DNA of 46,051 nucleotides from DASZHC01 sp035938215. Its GTDB lineage: Bacteria > Verrucomicrobiota > Verrucomicrobiia > Chthoniobacterales > JAFAMB01. The notes beneath the pieces are model-generated. The model worked only from the letters and a program-made list of their open reading frames with translations, made no database searches and was not told where the DNA came from. A program made the position numbers and the translations under genes. Of the stretch, positions 15,291 through 23,893 are shown one piece after another (positions within the stretch are counted from its first letter, which is position 1; each line of letters begins with the position of its first letter). Where the stretch lies: contig DASZHC010000193.1 in assembly GCA_035938215.1 (NCBI GenBank), forward strand, positions 1 through 46,051. The letters run 5' to 3'.

Positions 15291-15815
15291 TTACCTTTGT
15301 GCCTTGCCGCGTAGCTTCAAAATATCCTGGCGATGACGAAGACCGCGTAGCGCTTCGATCGTCGCTTTCACGACATTCGCATGGTTGCTCGAGCCAAGCG
15401 ATTTCGCGAGCACATCCTTGATTCCCGCAGCTTCCACAACAGCCCGCACACCGCCGCCGGCGATGACACCGGTTCCCGGAGAAGCCGGACGCAGGAGAAC
15501 GCGTCCACCTCCAAATTCGCCGATAACCTCATGTGGAATGGTATTTTCCCGAACGGCAACTTCGACCATCGATTTCCGGGCGGATTCAGATGCCTTCCGA
15601 ATGGCCTCTGATACTTCGTTTGCTTTCCCAAAACCGTAGCCGACGCGCCCCTTGTGGTTTCCGGCAACGATCAGCGCACTGAAACTGAAACGACGCCCAC
15701 CCTTAACGACCTTGGCGCAACGGTTGATAAACACGACCTTCTCGGTGGTGTCGCCTTTCTGTGCGTTACGATCACCTGCCGAATGATCACGCCGATGTCT
15801 TACGTCAGTTGCCAT
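15291..15815 (-). CDS. rpsE: 30S ribosomal protein S5
   Basis: 174 residues. S5 sits near the mRNA entry channel and affects fidelity. The dsRNA-binding-like N-domain (FINRCAKVVKGGRRFSFSAL) and the C-domain (PASPGTGVIAGGGVRAV) are conserved. No internal anomaly was seen. Confidence 0.97.
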   Translation of the reverse strand: MATDVRHRRDHSAGDRNAQKGDTTEKVVFINRCAKVVKGGRRFSFSALIVAGNHKGRVGYGFGKANEVSEAIRKASESARKSMVEVAVRENTIPHEVIGEFGGGRVLLRPASPGTGVIAGGGVRAVVEAAGIKDVLAKSLGSSNHANVVKATIEALRGLRHRQDILKLRGKAQR

Positions 15816-15862
15816 AATTACTTTCGCGTTGGCATGCGAGTCTCAGACTTGCCGCCAACAAA

Positions 15863-16219
15863 TCAGAACTCTAAACCTCCTGCGCGAGCCGCATCGGCAA
15901 GCGCCTTGACCTTCCCGTGATAGCTGAACCCTCCCCGGTCAAATACCACGGCTTTGATTTTTTTCTCTGTTGTTCTTTCGGCGAGAAGAGCGCCGACCTT
16001 TTCAGCCATAGCGACATTTGCGTTTGTTCGGCCTTTTCCTTTGACACCTCGTTCGAGAGTCGAGGCGGCCACAAGCGTTTTGCCTGCAGTATCGTCGACC
16101 ACCTGTGCATAAATGTGCTTACCTGAAAAATGTACCGCGAGCCGGGGACGGTCCGTCGTACCGAAAACACGCTTGCGAATTCGTATATGTCGTAATTTAA
16201 CGTGATTAATCGTAGCCAT
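15863..16219 (-). CDS. rplR: 50S ribosomal protein L18
   Basis: 118 residues. L18 binds 5S rRNA. Family segments are RPRLAVHFSGKHIYAQVVDD and the C-terminal FDRGGFSYHGKVKALADAAR, divided by an Ala-rich helix. Usual position between rplF and rpsE. Confidence 0.97.
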   Translation of the reverse strand: MATINHVKLRHIRIRKRVFGTTDRPRLAVHFSGKHIYAQVVDDTAGKTLVAASTLERGVKGKGRTNANVAMAEKVGALLAERTTEKKIKAVVFDRGGFSYHGKVKALADAARAGGLEF

Positions 16220-16268
16220 TTATCACCGCAGACTCGGGTCTTTGTACCAGTTCCGCCCCTCAATGTTG

Positions 16269-16808
16269 TTATTGTACGGTCTTTCCTTCCTTCCGTAGGA
16301 TCTGTTCGCCCGCGTACCGAATGCCCTTGCCCTTGTAAGGTTCCGGGGGGTAATAGGAGCGAATATCCGCCGCAACCTGACCAACCACTTGCTTGTCGAT
16401 TCCATCAATCAAAATCCTGGTACTTTCCTGAACCGTGATCTTGATTCCATCCGGAATCGGAAACACGACCGGATGGGAAAATCCAATGTTCAAATTCAAA
16501 TTCTTTCCTTGAACCTGGGCGCGAAACCCGACGCCATGGATCTCGAGGATTTTCTGGAATCCTTTGGTGACGCCGACCACCATATTGTTGATGAGGCTGC
16601 GTGAGAGGCCGTGAAGCGCTTTAACGCTTCTTGTTTCGGCATCCCGATTCAACACGGCTTGTTTGCCGTCAACCCGGATCTTAATTTGCCCGGGTAAAAC
16701 CCATTGCAATTTGCCCTTCGGACCTTCGACTTGAATTGAACCGTCCTCAGAGACAGCCATTTTCACTTTGTCGGGAATTTCGATCGACTTTTTTCCGATA
16801 CGAGACAT
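16269..16808 (-). CDS. rplF: 50S ribosomal protein L6
   Basis: 179 residues. L6 binds near the sarcin-ricin loop. The ATG at 16808 gives MSRIGKKSIEIPDKV; upstream codons overlap rpsH. The C-terminal motif PPEPYKGKGIRY is intact. Confidence 0.97.
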   Translation of the reverse strand: MSRIGKKSIEIPDKVKMAVSEDGSIQVEGPKGKLQWVLPGQIKIRVDGKQAVLNRDAETRSVKALHGLSRSLINNMVVGVTKGFQKILEIHGVGFRAQVQGKNLNLNIGFSHPVVFPIPDGIKITVQESTRILIDGIDKQVVGQVAADIRSYYPPEPYKGKGIRYAGEQILRKEGKTVQ

Positions 16809-16818
16809 ACAACCCTCC

Positions 16819-17217
16819 TTACCAAACGAGAGCCAGCAATTCGCCCCCAACATTCTCTTTGCGGGCCTCGCGGCCAGTAATTATTCCCCGTGAGGTCGAA
16901 AGAATTGCTACACCCATTCCACCAAGAACCCTGGGAATATCGTCCGAGCCAACATATTTTCGCAATCCGGGTTTACTGACTCGCTTGAGGCCGGTCAGGG
17001 CCGGAATGCGATTCACAAACTTCATCGTGACTTTGATCTGCGCAGGTTTGGCCTCTGTATCAATTTCGAATTCAGAAATATACCCCTCCTGCTTAAGGAT
17101 TCGGGCAATCTCTTCTTTCATTCGCGAGTATGGTGCAGAAACGTCGCCCCGGTGCGACCGGGCAGCGTTACGCAACCGCGTCAAAAAATCTGCAATGGGG
17201 TCTGAAAGATTACTCAT
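16819..17217 (-). CDS. rpsH: 30S ribosomal protein S8
   Basis: 132 residues. S8 is a primary 16S rRNA binder and, in E. coli, the repressor of the spc operon. MSNLSDPIADFLTRLRNA and the C-terminal STSRGIITGREARKENVGGE are typical. It follows rplE after 3 bases; rpsN, normally between them, is absent. Confidence 0.97.
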   Translation of the reverse strand: MSNLSDPIADFLTRLRNAARSHRGDVSAPYSRMKEEIARILKQEGYISEFEIDTEAKPAQIKVTMKFVNRIPALTGLKRVSKPGLRKYVGSDDIPRVLGGMGVAILSTSRGIITGREARKENVGGELLALVW

Positions 17218-17220
17218 CGC

Positions 17221-17802
17221 TCATTCTCCGGGAGCCGCAGTCTTTGTGACTTGCTTCTTATCACTGAATGGCACGCCTAGTTCGGTCAACAGTGCCTTGG
17301 CTTCGTCGTTTGTTCTCGCAGTAGTCACAATCGTTATATCAAAACCTATGTTTCGCTTGATTCTGTCGAGCTCGACCTCGGGAAAAATCGACTGATCTTT
17401 CACGCCAAGCGTGTAATTGCCTTTCCCGTCAAATGCCTTTGCCGAAATTCCGCGAAAGTCGCGAATTCGCGGAAGCGCCATTTTGATGAGGCGCTCGAGA
17501 AACTCATACATTCTATCACCGCGCAAAGTCACTTTTGCGCCAATCGCCTGACCCTTGCGAAGCTTGAAATTCGATATGCTTTTCTTCGACCTGGTTTCAG
17601 CCGGTTTCTGGCCGGTGATCAGAGCCAACTCCTTCTTCGCATCCTCAAGCGTCTGCTTCACATCGCTTCCTTGAGCGGGGATACAGGTGTTAACAACCAC
17701 CTTGTCGACCTTTGGCACCTGCAACAGATTTTTATAGCTAAGCTTTTCACGCAACGCCGGCACGACGCGATCCTTATATTCCTTGTAAAGTTCCGCTTGC
17801 AT
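17221..17802 (-). CDS. rplE: 50S ribosomal protein L5
   Basis: 193 residues. L5 binds 5S rRNA and contacts the P-site tRNA. Typical blocks are KVVVNTCIPAQGSDVK, ITGQKPAETRSKKSISNFKL in part, and FPEVELDRIKRNIGFDITIV. A short Lys/Thr/Ala tail (about 10 residues) is added at the C-terminus. Confidence 0.97.
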   Translation of the reverse strand: MQAELYKEYKDRVVPALREKLSYKNLLQVPKVDKVVVNTCIPAQGSDVKQTLEDAKKELALITGQKPAETRSKKSISNFKLRKGQAIGAKVTLRGDRMYEFLERLIKMALPRIRDFRGISAKAFDGKGNYTLGVKDQSIFPEVELDRIKRNIGFDITIVTTARTNDEAKALLTELGVPFSDKKQVTKTAAPGE

Positions 17803-17805
17803 CGT

Positions 17806-18087
17806 CTATTCCTTACGTCCCTTCTTTGCCGGCTTGGCGGCCCTGGCCGCTCGGGCCTCGGCCAACTTGACATTCGAAATGTGAATCGGTCCCTCCCGCG
17901 TTATGATCGCGCCGTTCGGATTATCTTGTGATTTGCGACGCGTCTTCTTGATCAGGCGGACCCCCTCGATCAACACCTGATTCTTTTTCGAGAGCACCTG
18001 CAACACTTTGCCGGAGGCACCACGATGGTTGCCGGAGAGCACAATAACCTGATCCCCTTTTTTGACGTGAAATTTCGCTCTGTTCAT
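17806..18087 (-). CDS. rplX: 50S ribosomal protein L24
   Basis: 93 residues. L24 starts 50S assembly. The KOW motif (KKGDQVIVLSGNHRGASGKV) is at the N-terminus. The tail is Ala/Arg/Lys-rich. The ATG overlaps the rplN stop by ATGA. Confidence 0.97.
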   Translation of the reverse strand: MNRAKFHVKKGDQVIVLSGNHRGASGKVLQVLSKKNQVLIEGVRLIKKTRRKSQDNPNGAIITREGPIHISNVKLAEARAARAAKPAKKGRKE

Positions 18088-18449
18088 AACACCTCCGGAG
18101 CAAGCGAAATGATTTTCATAAAATTCTTCTCGCGCAGCTCGCGCGCGACGGGCCCGAAAATCCGCGTACCTCGCGGGTTCAAATCCTTGTCGATGATAAC
18201 GATCGCGTTGTTATCAAAACGCAGATAGGAGCCGTCATCTCGCTTAACAGGCTGCTTTGTACGAACCACCACAGCTCTCACAACCTCGCCCTTCTTCACC
18301 GTACCGCTGGCCGTTGCCTCTTTGACGTTGCATGTAATCACATCACCGACCGAGGCGAATGCGGTCTGTTTGCCTATCACCCCAATCATCGTCGCCATCC
18401 GGGCGCCGGTGTTATCAGCTACATCCAGTCTGGAGCGAAGTTGAATCAT
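18084..18449 (-). CDS. rplN: 50S ribosomal protein L14
   Basis: 121 residues, normal length. L14 forms bridge B8 and the site for the silencing factor RsfS. MIQLRSRLDVADNTGAR and FGPVARELREKNFMKIISLAPEVL ends are diagnostic. Confidence 0.98.
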   Translation of the reverse strand: MIQLRSRLDVADNTGARMATMIGVIGKQTAFASVGDVITCNVKEATASGTVKKGEVVRAVVVRTKQPVKRDDGSYLRFDNNAIVIIDKDLNPRGTRIFGPVARELREKNFMKIISLAPEVL

Positions 18450-18465
18450 GATTCAAGCCCTCCCG

Positions 18466-18843
18466 TTAGCTCCGTAGCACTTCTACCAACCGCCATCGCT
18501 TCGAGCGGCTTAACGGTCGTGTTTCTTCTACGCGCACCAAATCACCGACGGCGCATTTATTCTGTTCATCGTGCGCGTACAGCTTCTTAGTCCGCTTGAC
18601 GATCTTTCCAAACTTCGCATGCGGAACTCGACGAACGACCGCCACGACGATTGTCTTATCCATCTTATTGGATACAACCTCGCCAACGCGCGTTTTCCGA
18701 AGATGCCGCTTCGGAATTCCAACCTGCTGCGGTTGAGCTTCCGGTCCCGACTCCACGTCCGCCTCACGCGGAGCGGAATTTTCATCGGGAAGAGCTTCGG
18801 CCGCCGTGGCAGTACCTTTAGCATCTACAGTCTCTTCACTCAT
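18466..18843 (-). CDS. rpsQ: 30S ribosomal protein S17 with acidic N-terminal extension
   Basis: 125 residues, against about 85 in most bacteria. The S17 OB-fold core starts near residue 46 (HLRKTRVGEVVSNKMDKTIV). The first ~42 residues are acidic and Ala/Pro/Glu-rich, unlike the basic core. There is no in-frame ATG at the core boundary, so the extension is probably translated. It follows rpmC after an 82-bp gap. Confidence 0.95.
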   Translation of the reverse strand: MSEETVDAKGTATAAEALPDENSAPREADVESGPEAQPQQVGIPKRHLRKTRVGEVVSNKMDKTIVVAVVRRVPHAKFGKIVKRTKKLYAHDEQNKCAVGDLVRVEETRPLSRSKRWRLVEVLRS

Positions 18844-18925
18844 TTTAAGTCTCTATTTCCTCTCGACGAAGCGGCCCTGCTTGGCAGGTCTCACGCCGAA
18901 ATCGGCGAGCAAACAAATGCCGTCA

Positions 18926-19132
18926 TCACTTTTCAGCCTCGGTGTTTTCGGAGCGCTGCGTCAAAATTGTCTCAATTCTCGCTACCTCTCTGCGATTGAT
19001 CCGGATCACGCTCGGCTTCTCAAGGGCGCCGGTTTGCTGCTGCAGTCGCAGATTAAATGCATCCTTTCGCAATTCGCGCCGGCGGGCGATCAGCTCCTCA
19101 TTGCTCAATTCGCGTAGTTCTTTGATTTTCAT
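18926..19132 (-). CDS. rpmC: 50S ribosomal protein L29
   Basis: 68 residues. L29 lies at the exit tunnel. The ATG at 19132 gives MKIKELRELSNEELI, the family start; upstream codons overlap rplP. LRLQQQTGALEKPSVIRINRR is the conserved second helix region, here in part. The 82 bp after it hold no visible gene. Confidence 0.96.
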   Translation of the reverse strand: MKIKELRELSNEELIARRRELRKDAFNLRLQQQTGALEKPSVIRINRREVARIETILTQRSENTEAEK

Positions 19133-19154
19133 CTCAGGCTTCTGTCTTGCCGAT

Positions 19155-19580
19155 TTATGCAGCCACCGCATGTTGTCGGCTGATGAAGCGGGTGCGAATC
19201 GGAAGCTTCGTAGCGGCAAGGCGTAGCGACTCACGCGCAACCGACTCCGTTACTCCGTCCAGCTCAAAAATGATGTTTCCAGGGCGAACCGTTGCAACCC
19301 AGTGTTCGGGATTGCCCTTACCTTTTCCCATTCGAGTTTCGGGCGGTCTCTGCGTAACAGACTTGTCCGGGAAAATCTTGATCCAAAGCTTTCCTTTGCG
19401 CTTCATATTGCGGGTCAACGCGACACGGGCGGCTTCGATCTGCGTATTTGTTATCCAGGCCCGGTCAAGCGTCTGCAAAGCGTATTCGCCGAATGAAATG
19501 GAGATGTTCCGCGTGGCGCTGCCAGCGCGGCTTCCGCGCTGCGTCTTGCGGTACTTCACCCTCTTTGGCATCAATGGCAT
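19155..19580 (-). CDS. rplP: 50S ribosomal protein L16
   Basis: 141 residues. L16 helps position tRNA in the A site. MPKRVKYRKTQRG (second ATG at 19571 is an alternative start), FGEYALQTLDRAWITNTQIE in part, and MGKGKGNPEHWVATV are typical. Confidence 0.97.
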   Translation of the reverse strand: MPLMPKRVKYRKTQRGSRAGSATRNISISFGEYALQTLDRAWITNTQIEAARVALTRNMKRKGKLWIKIFPDKSVTQRPPETRMGKGKGNPEHWVATVRPGNIIFELDGVTESVARESLRLAATKLPIRTRFISRQHAVAA

Positions 19581-19601
19581 AAATTAACTCCTGGTCGGCA
19601 A

Positions 19602-20291
19602 CTATCTTGAAGGGGGGGCCTGCTGGTGGCCTGCCTCTTTCTTTTGCGGCTGTTGCTGTTCAACGACCTGCTCAGGTTTGCAGATCCAGCATTTCACTCC
19701 AATCTTCCCATAAACGGTATTTGCCTCGGCAAACCCGTAGTCGATCGGTGTCCGAAGCGTGTGCAGCGGGATTTTCCCTTCCCGGTACCATTCAGCACGC
19801 GAGATCTCCGCTCCACCGAGCCGGCCAGAGCAGCGAATCTTGATTCCGAGGGCCCCAAAATCCATGGTTGTCTGAACGGCCTTTTTCATAGCGCGACGGA
19901 ACGAGATACGCCGCTCAATCTGGAGCGCGACATTTTCGGAGACCAATTGTGCATCCAGTTCAGGCGTCTTGATTTCCTGGATATCGATCTTGACCTGCTT
20001 TCCACCCGACATCCGGGTGATCTCTTCGGTCATCTTCTCGATTTCCGCACCTTTTCGGCCAATCACGATCCCAGGACGCGCGGTGTAAATCGTCACTCGA
20101 ATGCTGTTCCAGGCGCGCTCAATCACAATCTTCGCGACGGCGGCCATCGACAGTTTCTGCTTCACAAAATGGCGAATTCGGAGATCGGCGTGAAGAAAAT
20201 CCGAGAATTCTTTTGACGACGCGTACCAGCGGGAACGCCAATCCTTGCTGAGCGCAAGTCGGAAACCGATTGGATTTACTTTCTGCCCCAT
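19602..20291 (-). CDS. rpsC: 30S ribosomal protein S3
   Basis: 229 residues. S3 lines the mRNA entry tunnel. MGQKVNPIGFRLALSKDWRS is the standard start. The KH domain carries GRKGAEIEKM. The C-terminus adds a Gln/Pro-rich tail of ~20 residues. It starts 2 bases after the rplV stop. Confidence 0.97.
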   Translation of the reverse strand: MGQKVNPIGFRLALSKDWRSRWYASSKEFSDFLHADLRIRHFVKQKLSMAAVAKIVIERAWNSIRVTIYTARPGIVIGRKGAEIEKMTEEITRMSGGKQVKIDIQEIKTPELDAQLVSENVALQIERRISFRRAMKKAVQTTMDFGALGIKIRCSGRLGGAEISRAEWYREGKIPLHTLRTPIDYGFAEANTVYGKIGVKCWICKPEQVVEQQQPQKKEAGHQQAPPSR

Positions 20292-20293
20292 AC

Positions 20294-20836
20294 TTACTCT
20301 TTCTCTTCTCGGGATTTGGTTTCAGTCGCTGTTTCAACGGGCTTCACCGGCTTCGGCGCTTTTTGCGCAACACCGGTCTGCTTGGCCTCCGCGGTTGCGG
20401 CGGCGCCTGCCGCGGTCGTCTTCTTTTGTCTTTTTAGCCGTTGCGCCTCGTTTCCGGCCGCTTTTGAAACATGTCTTGCGCGAGGCCTCTCAACCGCCGG
20501 AGCAAGGTCATCGCTCAGAATTATTCGAATATGGCTGGTCCTCTTGCGCAACGGGCTAGCGCTGCCACGCGCTCGTGCCCTGAATCGCTTAAATGTCGGG
20601 CCTTCACCAACAACCGCCTCCTTAACACGCAGGGTATCCACCTTGAGCTCGGCATTGTTTTCCGCGTTTGCGATCGCGCTTCTGAGAGTCTTCTTCACCA
20701 GCGCGGCCGCCTTTTTCGGGCTGAAAGCCAAGAGGTCCAGTGCGTCCGAAGCAGAACGGCCCTGAATTTCACGCGTCACTTCGCGCGCCTTGAACGCGGA
20801 AATACGCGCATACCGATATGTCGATGTTACCTGCAT
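20294..20836 (-). CDS. rplV: 50S ribosomal protein L22 with long C-terminal extension
   Basis: 180 residues, against about 110 in most bacteria. L22 lines the exit tunnel. The core occupies residues 1-110 (GRSASDALDLLAFSPKKAA, then the tunnel hairpin region GPTFKRFRARARGSASPLRK, ending in SHIRIIL). Residues ~111-180 are a charged Ala/Lys/Glu/Thr tail predicted to project from the outer face. Confidence 0.96.
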   Translation of the reverse strand: MQVTSTYRYARISAFKAREVTREIQGRSASDALDLLAFSPKKAAALVKKTLRSAIANAENNAELKVDTLRVKEAVVGEGPTFKRFRARARGSASPLRKRTSHIRIILSDDLAPAVERPRARHVSKAAGNEAQRLKRQKKTTAAGAAATAEAKQTGVAQKAPKPVKPVETATETKSREEKE

Positions 20837-20865
20837 TGCTTCTCTACGTCGGAATGGAACGCTCC

Positions 20866-21144
20866 TTACTTCGCCACCTTGGCGGTGTGCGCGCCATGTT
20901 TCTTAAATGTTCGGGTTGGTGAAAACTCGCCCAGCTTGTGCCCAACCATGTTCTCCGTCACAAAAACTGAATTGAAGATCTTGCCGTTATGCACAAGAAA
21001 GGTATGTCCAACGAAGTCTGGCGTAATCATTGAACGACGCGACCACGTTTTTATCGGTTTCTTGGAAACGCCAGTACTCATTTTCTCGATTTTCCCGAGA
21101 AGCTTAACGTCTACAAAGGGACCCTTTTTCAACGATCTGGCCAT
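20866..21144 (-). CDS. rpsS: 30S ribosomal protein S19
   Basis: 92 residues, normal length. S19 is in the 30S head. MARSLKKGPFVDVKLL and VGHKLGEFSPTRTFKKHG are diagnostic. It follows rplB after 3 bases. Confidence 0.98.
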   Translation of the reverse strand: MARSLKKGPFVDVKLLGKIEKMSTGVSKKPIKTWSRRSMITPDFVGHTFLVHNGKIFNSVFVTENMVGHKLGEFSPTRTFKKHGAHTAKVAK

Positions 21145-21147
21145 ACG

Positions 21148-21999
21148 TTACTTTGCTTTTTTCTTAGTTTTTCGCCGCTCAATGATGAAAGAATCGCTCG
21201 GCTTGTGCCGGCGTCGCGTCTTGAACCCTTTCGCCAGTTGCCCCCAGGGGCTTACGGGATGATGCCGTCCACCGCCCCCTTTGCTCTTACCTTGGCCGCC
21301 GCCCATTGGGTGGTCGATAGGATTCATCGCCATACCGCGAACGTGCGGGCGCCGGCCAAGCCAACGACCTCTTCCGGCTTTTCCGCTCGACACATTCATG
21401 TGATCCACGTTGCCTACCTGGCCAATCGTTGCGTACGAATTTTCGTGAATGCGTCGAATCTCACCGGACGGAAGCCGCACGAGCGCATACCCGCCCTCGC
21501 GGTTGTTTAGGATAGCTTGCTGTCCGGCGCTTCGAGCCACCTGGCCGCCACGGCCAGGAATGATCTCTACGTTATGAATGACTGTTCCCAAAGGAATGGA
21601 CTTCAATGGAAGCGCATTCCCGACTTCGGGTGCAACATTCTCGCCTGCGATAACCTTGGCTCCCACTTCCAACCCGATAGGTGCCAGAATATAGGTCTTG
21701 GTTCCGTCGGAATAGTGCAGAAGAGCAATCCGTGACGACCGATTCGGGTCATATTCGATCGCCTCGACGGTTGCCTCCACGTCGCGGAGCTTACGTTTGA
21801 AATCGATAATCCGGTATTTTCGTTTGTGTCCGCCGCCGATGTGCCGCGAAGTCAAACGGCCGTTATTATTGCGTCCACCCGTCCGCTTTAACGGGACGAC
21901 CAAGGACTTTTCAGGCTGGGCTTTCGTTATCTCGTTGTAGGTCGGCGTTTGCTTGAAACGCTGCGTGGGAGTGAGTGGTCTGAAATTTTTAAGTGCCAT
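21148..21999 (-). CDS. rplB: 50S ribosomal protein L2
   Basis: 283 residues. L2 is required for subunit association and peptidyl-transferase function. GRNNNGRLTSRHIGGGHKR near the N-terminus and NPIDHPMGGGQGKSKGGG near the C-terminus are conserved. C-terminal RRHKPSDSFIIERRKTKK is basic as expected. Confidence 0.98.
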   Translation of the reverse strand: MALKNFRPLTPTQRFKQTPTYNEITKAQPEKSLVVPLKRTGGRNNNGRLTSRHIGGGHKRKYRIIDFKRKLRDVEATVEAIEYDPNRSSRIALLHYSDGTKTYILAPIGLEVGAKVIAGENVAPEVGNALPLKSIPLGTVIHNVEIIPGRGGQVARSAGQQAILNNREGGYALVRLPSGEIRRIHENSYATIGQVGNVDHMNVSSGKAGRGRWLGRRPHVRGMAMNPIDHPMGGGQGKSKGGGGRHHPVSPWGQLAKGFKTRRRHKPSDSFIIERRKTKKKAK

Positions 22000-22016
22000 T
22001 GATTGACTTCCTCCCG

Positions 22017-22301
22017 CTATGCGAGATCGATCTTCTCGCCGGCGGCGAGAGTAACGATCGCTTTCTTCCAGTGGGCGCGGCGGCCAAAATCAGCCCGGCG
22101 CTCACGCTTTTTCTTGCCCGCATACTGGCAAGTGTTGACACGCACCACTCGCTTTCCAAAAAGCTCTTCGATCGCTTGCTTGATTTGCAGTTTGTTCGCG
22201 CCTGGATCGACGCGGAAAACATATTGATTATGTTTTTCACCCAGCAGACTGGCCTTTTCCGTAAGTCGGATATTGCGAATGAGTTGTGTCGGTTCGTTCA
22301 T
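22017..22301 (-). CDS. rplW: 50S ribosomal protein L23
   Basis: 94 residues. L23 is the exit-tunnel docking site for trigger factor and SRP. RLTEKASLLGEKHNQYVFRV and NKLQIKQAIEELFGKRVV are typical. Its ATG overlaps the rplD stop by ATGA. Confidence 0.97.
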   Translation of the reverse strand: MNEPTQLIRNIRLTEKASLLGEKHNQYVFRVDPGANKLQIKQAIEELFGKRVVRVNTCQYAGKKKRERRADFGRRAHWKKAIVTLAAGEKIDLA

Positions 22302-22906
22302 GCCAATCTTTCCGCCAACCTGGCCAAGGCCCCGTTGGTCACAATAATCTTCTGGAACGCAAGAAGTTGCTCAGTGTTTACCTCGGACGCGGTGTTCAAT
22401 CGCACCGGTCGCACATTTCTTGCCGCCTTGTAAGTCGCCTCATCGAATTCGGTCAAAATTACCAGGACCTTTTCTGAGTCCGTATGCGATTTCAACAGCG
22501 ACACAAATTCCTTGGTCTTCGGGTTCGCTACCTTGATTTCATCGGTCACTAAAATGTCCCCAGCGATGACCCGGGCGCTAAACGCCTTGAGAAGCGCCAA
22601 TTGTCTAACATTCTTCGGCACCTTTTTTGAGTAGTCTCGCGGCTTAGGCCCGAAAACCACGCCTCCTCCGGACCAAATAGGTGATGAAGTATAGCCGGCT
22701 CGCGCCCTGCCCGTACCCTTTTGGCGCCACGGTTTTCTGCCGGAATATGCAACATCGGCTTTCGTTTTGGTGTTCGCGGAGCCGCTGCGGCGATTCGCGC
22801 GCAACGCAACGACCACATCGTGGACCGCCTGAGTTCCGCGACCGTTTTCGATCACCTGAATTTTGGCTCGTTTCGCTGCCTCAACTGTTAGAACTGCGGC
22901 ACTCAC
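22298..22906 (-). CDS. rplD: 50S ribosomal protein L4
   Basis: 202 residues. L4 reaches into the exit tunnel and in E. coli represses the S10 operon. The start is a GTG at 22906, overlapping the rplC stop as GTGA; the further upstream frame is rplC shadow. KPWRQKGTGRARAGYTSSPI and GGGVVFGPKPRDYSKKVPKN are the conserved loop. Confidence 0.96.
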   Translation of the reverse strand: MSAAVLTVEAAKRAKIQVIENGRGTQAVHDVVVALRANRRSGSANTKTKADVAYSGRKPWRQKGTGRARAGYTSSPIWSGGGVVFGPKPRDYSKKVPKNVRQLALLKAFSARVIAGDILVTDEIKVANPKTKEFVSLLKSHTDSEKVLVILTEFDEATYKAARNVRPVRLNTASEVNTEQLLAFQKIIVTNGALARLAERLA

Positions 22907-23559
22907 TTCGTCTTCCCTCCCTCGCCGTCTTGCTTTTTCTTTGCGGGGCGGACGACTACGAAGCTTCCATTCGATCCAGGAACAGCGCCGCACACGAGGA
23001 TGACATTGTCGTCGGGTCGGACCTGGATGATGCGCAAATTCTGCACCGTCACGCGGTCATCCCCCAGGTGACCCGGCATCCCCATATTCTTCCAAACTCG
23101 GCCCGGCGTAGAGCGATTCCCAATCGCACCGTTTCGCCTATGCATTTTCGAGCCGTGAGCTGCCGGCTGGCCGGAAAACCCGTGTTTCTTTACAACGCCT
23201 TGGAATCCTTTGCCCTTGGATCGCCCGATCACGTCAACAAACTGACCGGGCTCAAATTGGCTCACGCTCAGATCGAGGTCACCGTCGAGCGCTGTTCCAT
23301 CGGGCAATCGAAATTCCCGTACGAATTTCTTTGGCTCCGAATTCGCCTTCTTGAAATGGCCAAGTAGTGGCTTCGGAACCCGCGATTCTTTCTGCGAATC
23401 AAAACCTACCTGAACGGCGGTGTATCCGTCACGCTCGGGATTCTTCACCTGCAAAACCGTATTCCCGTCAGCCTCGATCACCGTAACAGGTGTGGCTTTG
23501 CCGTTGGCGTCGTAAACGCGCGTCATCCCAATTTTCCGCCCTAAGAGTCCAATCTTCAT
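22903..23559 (-). CDS. rplC: 50S ribosomal protein L3
   Basis: 218 residues. L3 starts 50S assembly. KIGLLGRKIGMTRVYDANGK, VDVIGRSKGKGFQGVVKKHG and the loop around GSKMHRRNGAIGNRSTPGRV are all conserved; GQPAAHG carries the glutamine methylated by PrmB in other bacteria. Confidence 0.98.
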   Translation of the reverse strand: MKIGLLGRKIGMTRVYDANGKATPVTVIEADGNTVLQVKNPERDGYTAVQVGFDSQKESRVPKPLLGHFKKANSEPKKFVREFRLPDGTALDGDLDLSVSQFEPGQFVDVIGRSKGKGFQGVVKKHGFSGQPAAHGSKMHRRNGAIGNRSTPGRVWKNMGMPGHLGDDRVTVQNLRIIQVRPDDNVILVCGAVPGSNGSFVVVRPAKKKQDGEGGKTK

Positions 23560-23577
23560 TGTCGCGTAGGCCCAAGG

Positions 23578-23889
23578 TTAAATCTTAATGGTAATGTCCA
23601 CGCCGGCGGGGAGGTTGAGCTTACGAAGCTCATCGACCGTCTTGGCGGTCGGTTCGATAATATCGAGTAACCGTTTGTGGGTGCGCATTTCGAATTGGTC
23701 CATCGACTTCTTGTCGACGTGCGGCGAACGATTCACGGTGAATTTCTCAACCGTAGTCGGCAACGGAATCGGACCGGCAACTTTGGCGCCCGTGCGCTTG
23801 GCCGTCTCCACGATCTCCATTGCAGACTGATCGAGCATGCGATAATCAAAGCCTTTCAGGCGGATGCGGATGCGCTGACCGTTCGTCAT
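23578..23889 (-). CDS. rpsJ: 30S ribosomal protein S10 (NusE)
   Basis: 103 residues. S10 is in the 30S head and, as NusE, in transcription antitermination. The ATG at 23889 (MTNGQRIRIRLKGFDY) is chosen; upstream codons overlap fusA. It starts 4 bases after the fusA stop: tuf, which usually lies between, is missing. Confidence 0.97.
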   Translation of the reverse strand: MTNGQRIRIRLKGFDYRMLDQSAMEIVETAKRTGAKVAGPIPLPTTVEKFTVNRSPHVDKKSMDQFEMRTHKRLLDIIEPTAKTVDELRKLNLPAGVDITIKI

Positions 23890-23893
23890 AAGA

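Noticed and set aside
22907..22993. Upstream extension of L4
   Set aside because: It overlaps rplC in another frame; the GTG at 22906 with the GTGA overlap gives the normal L4 length.
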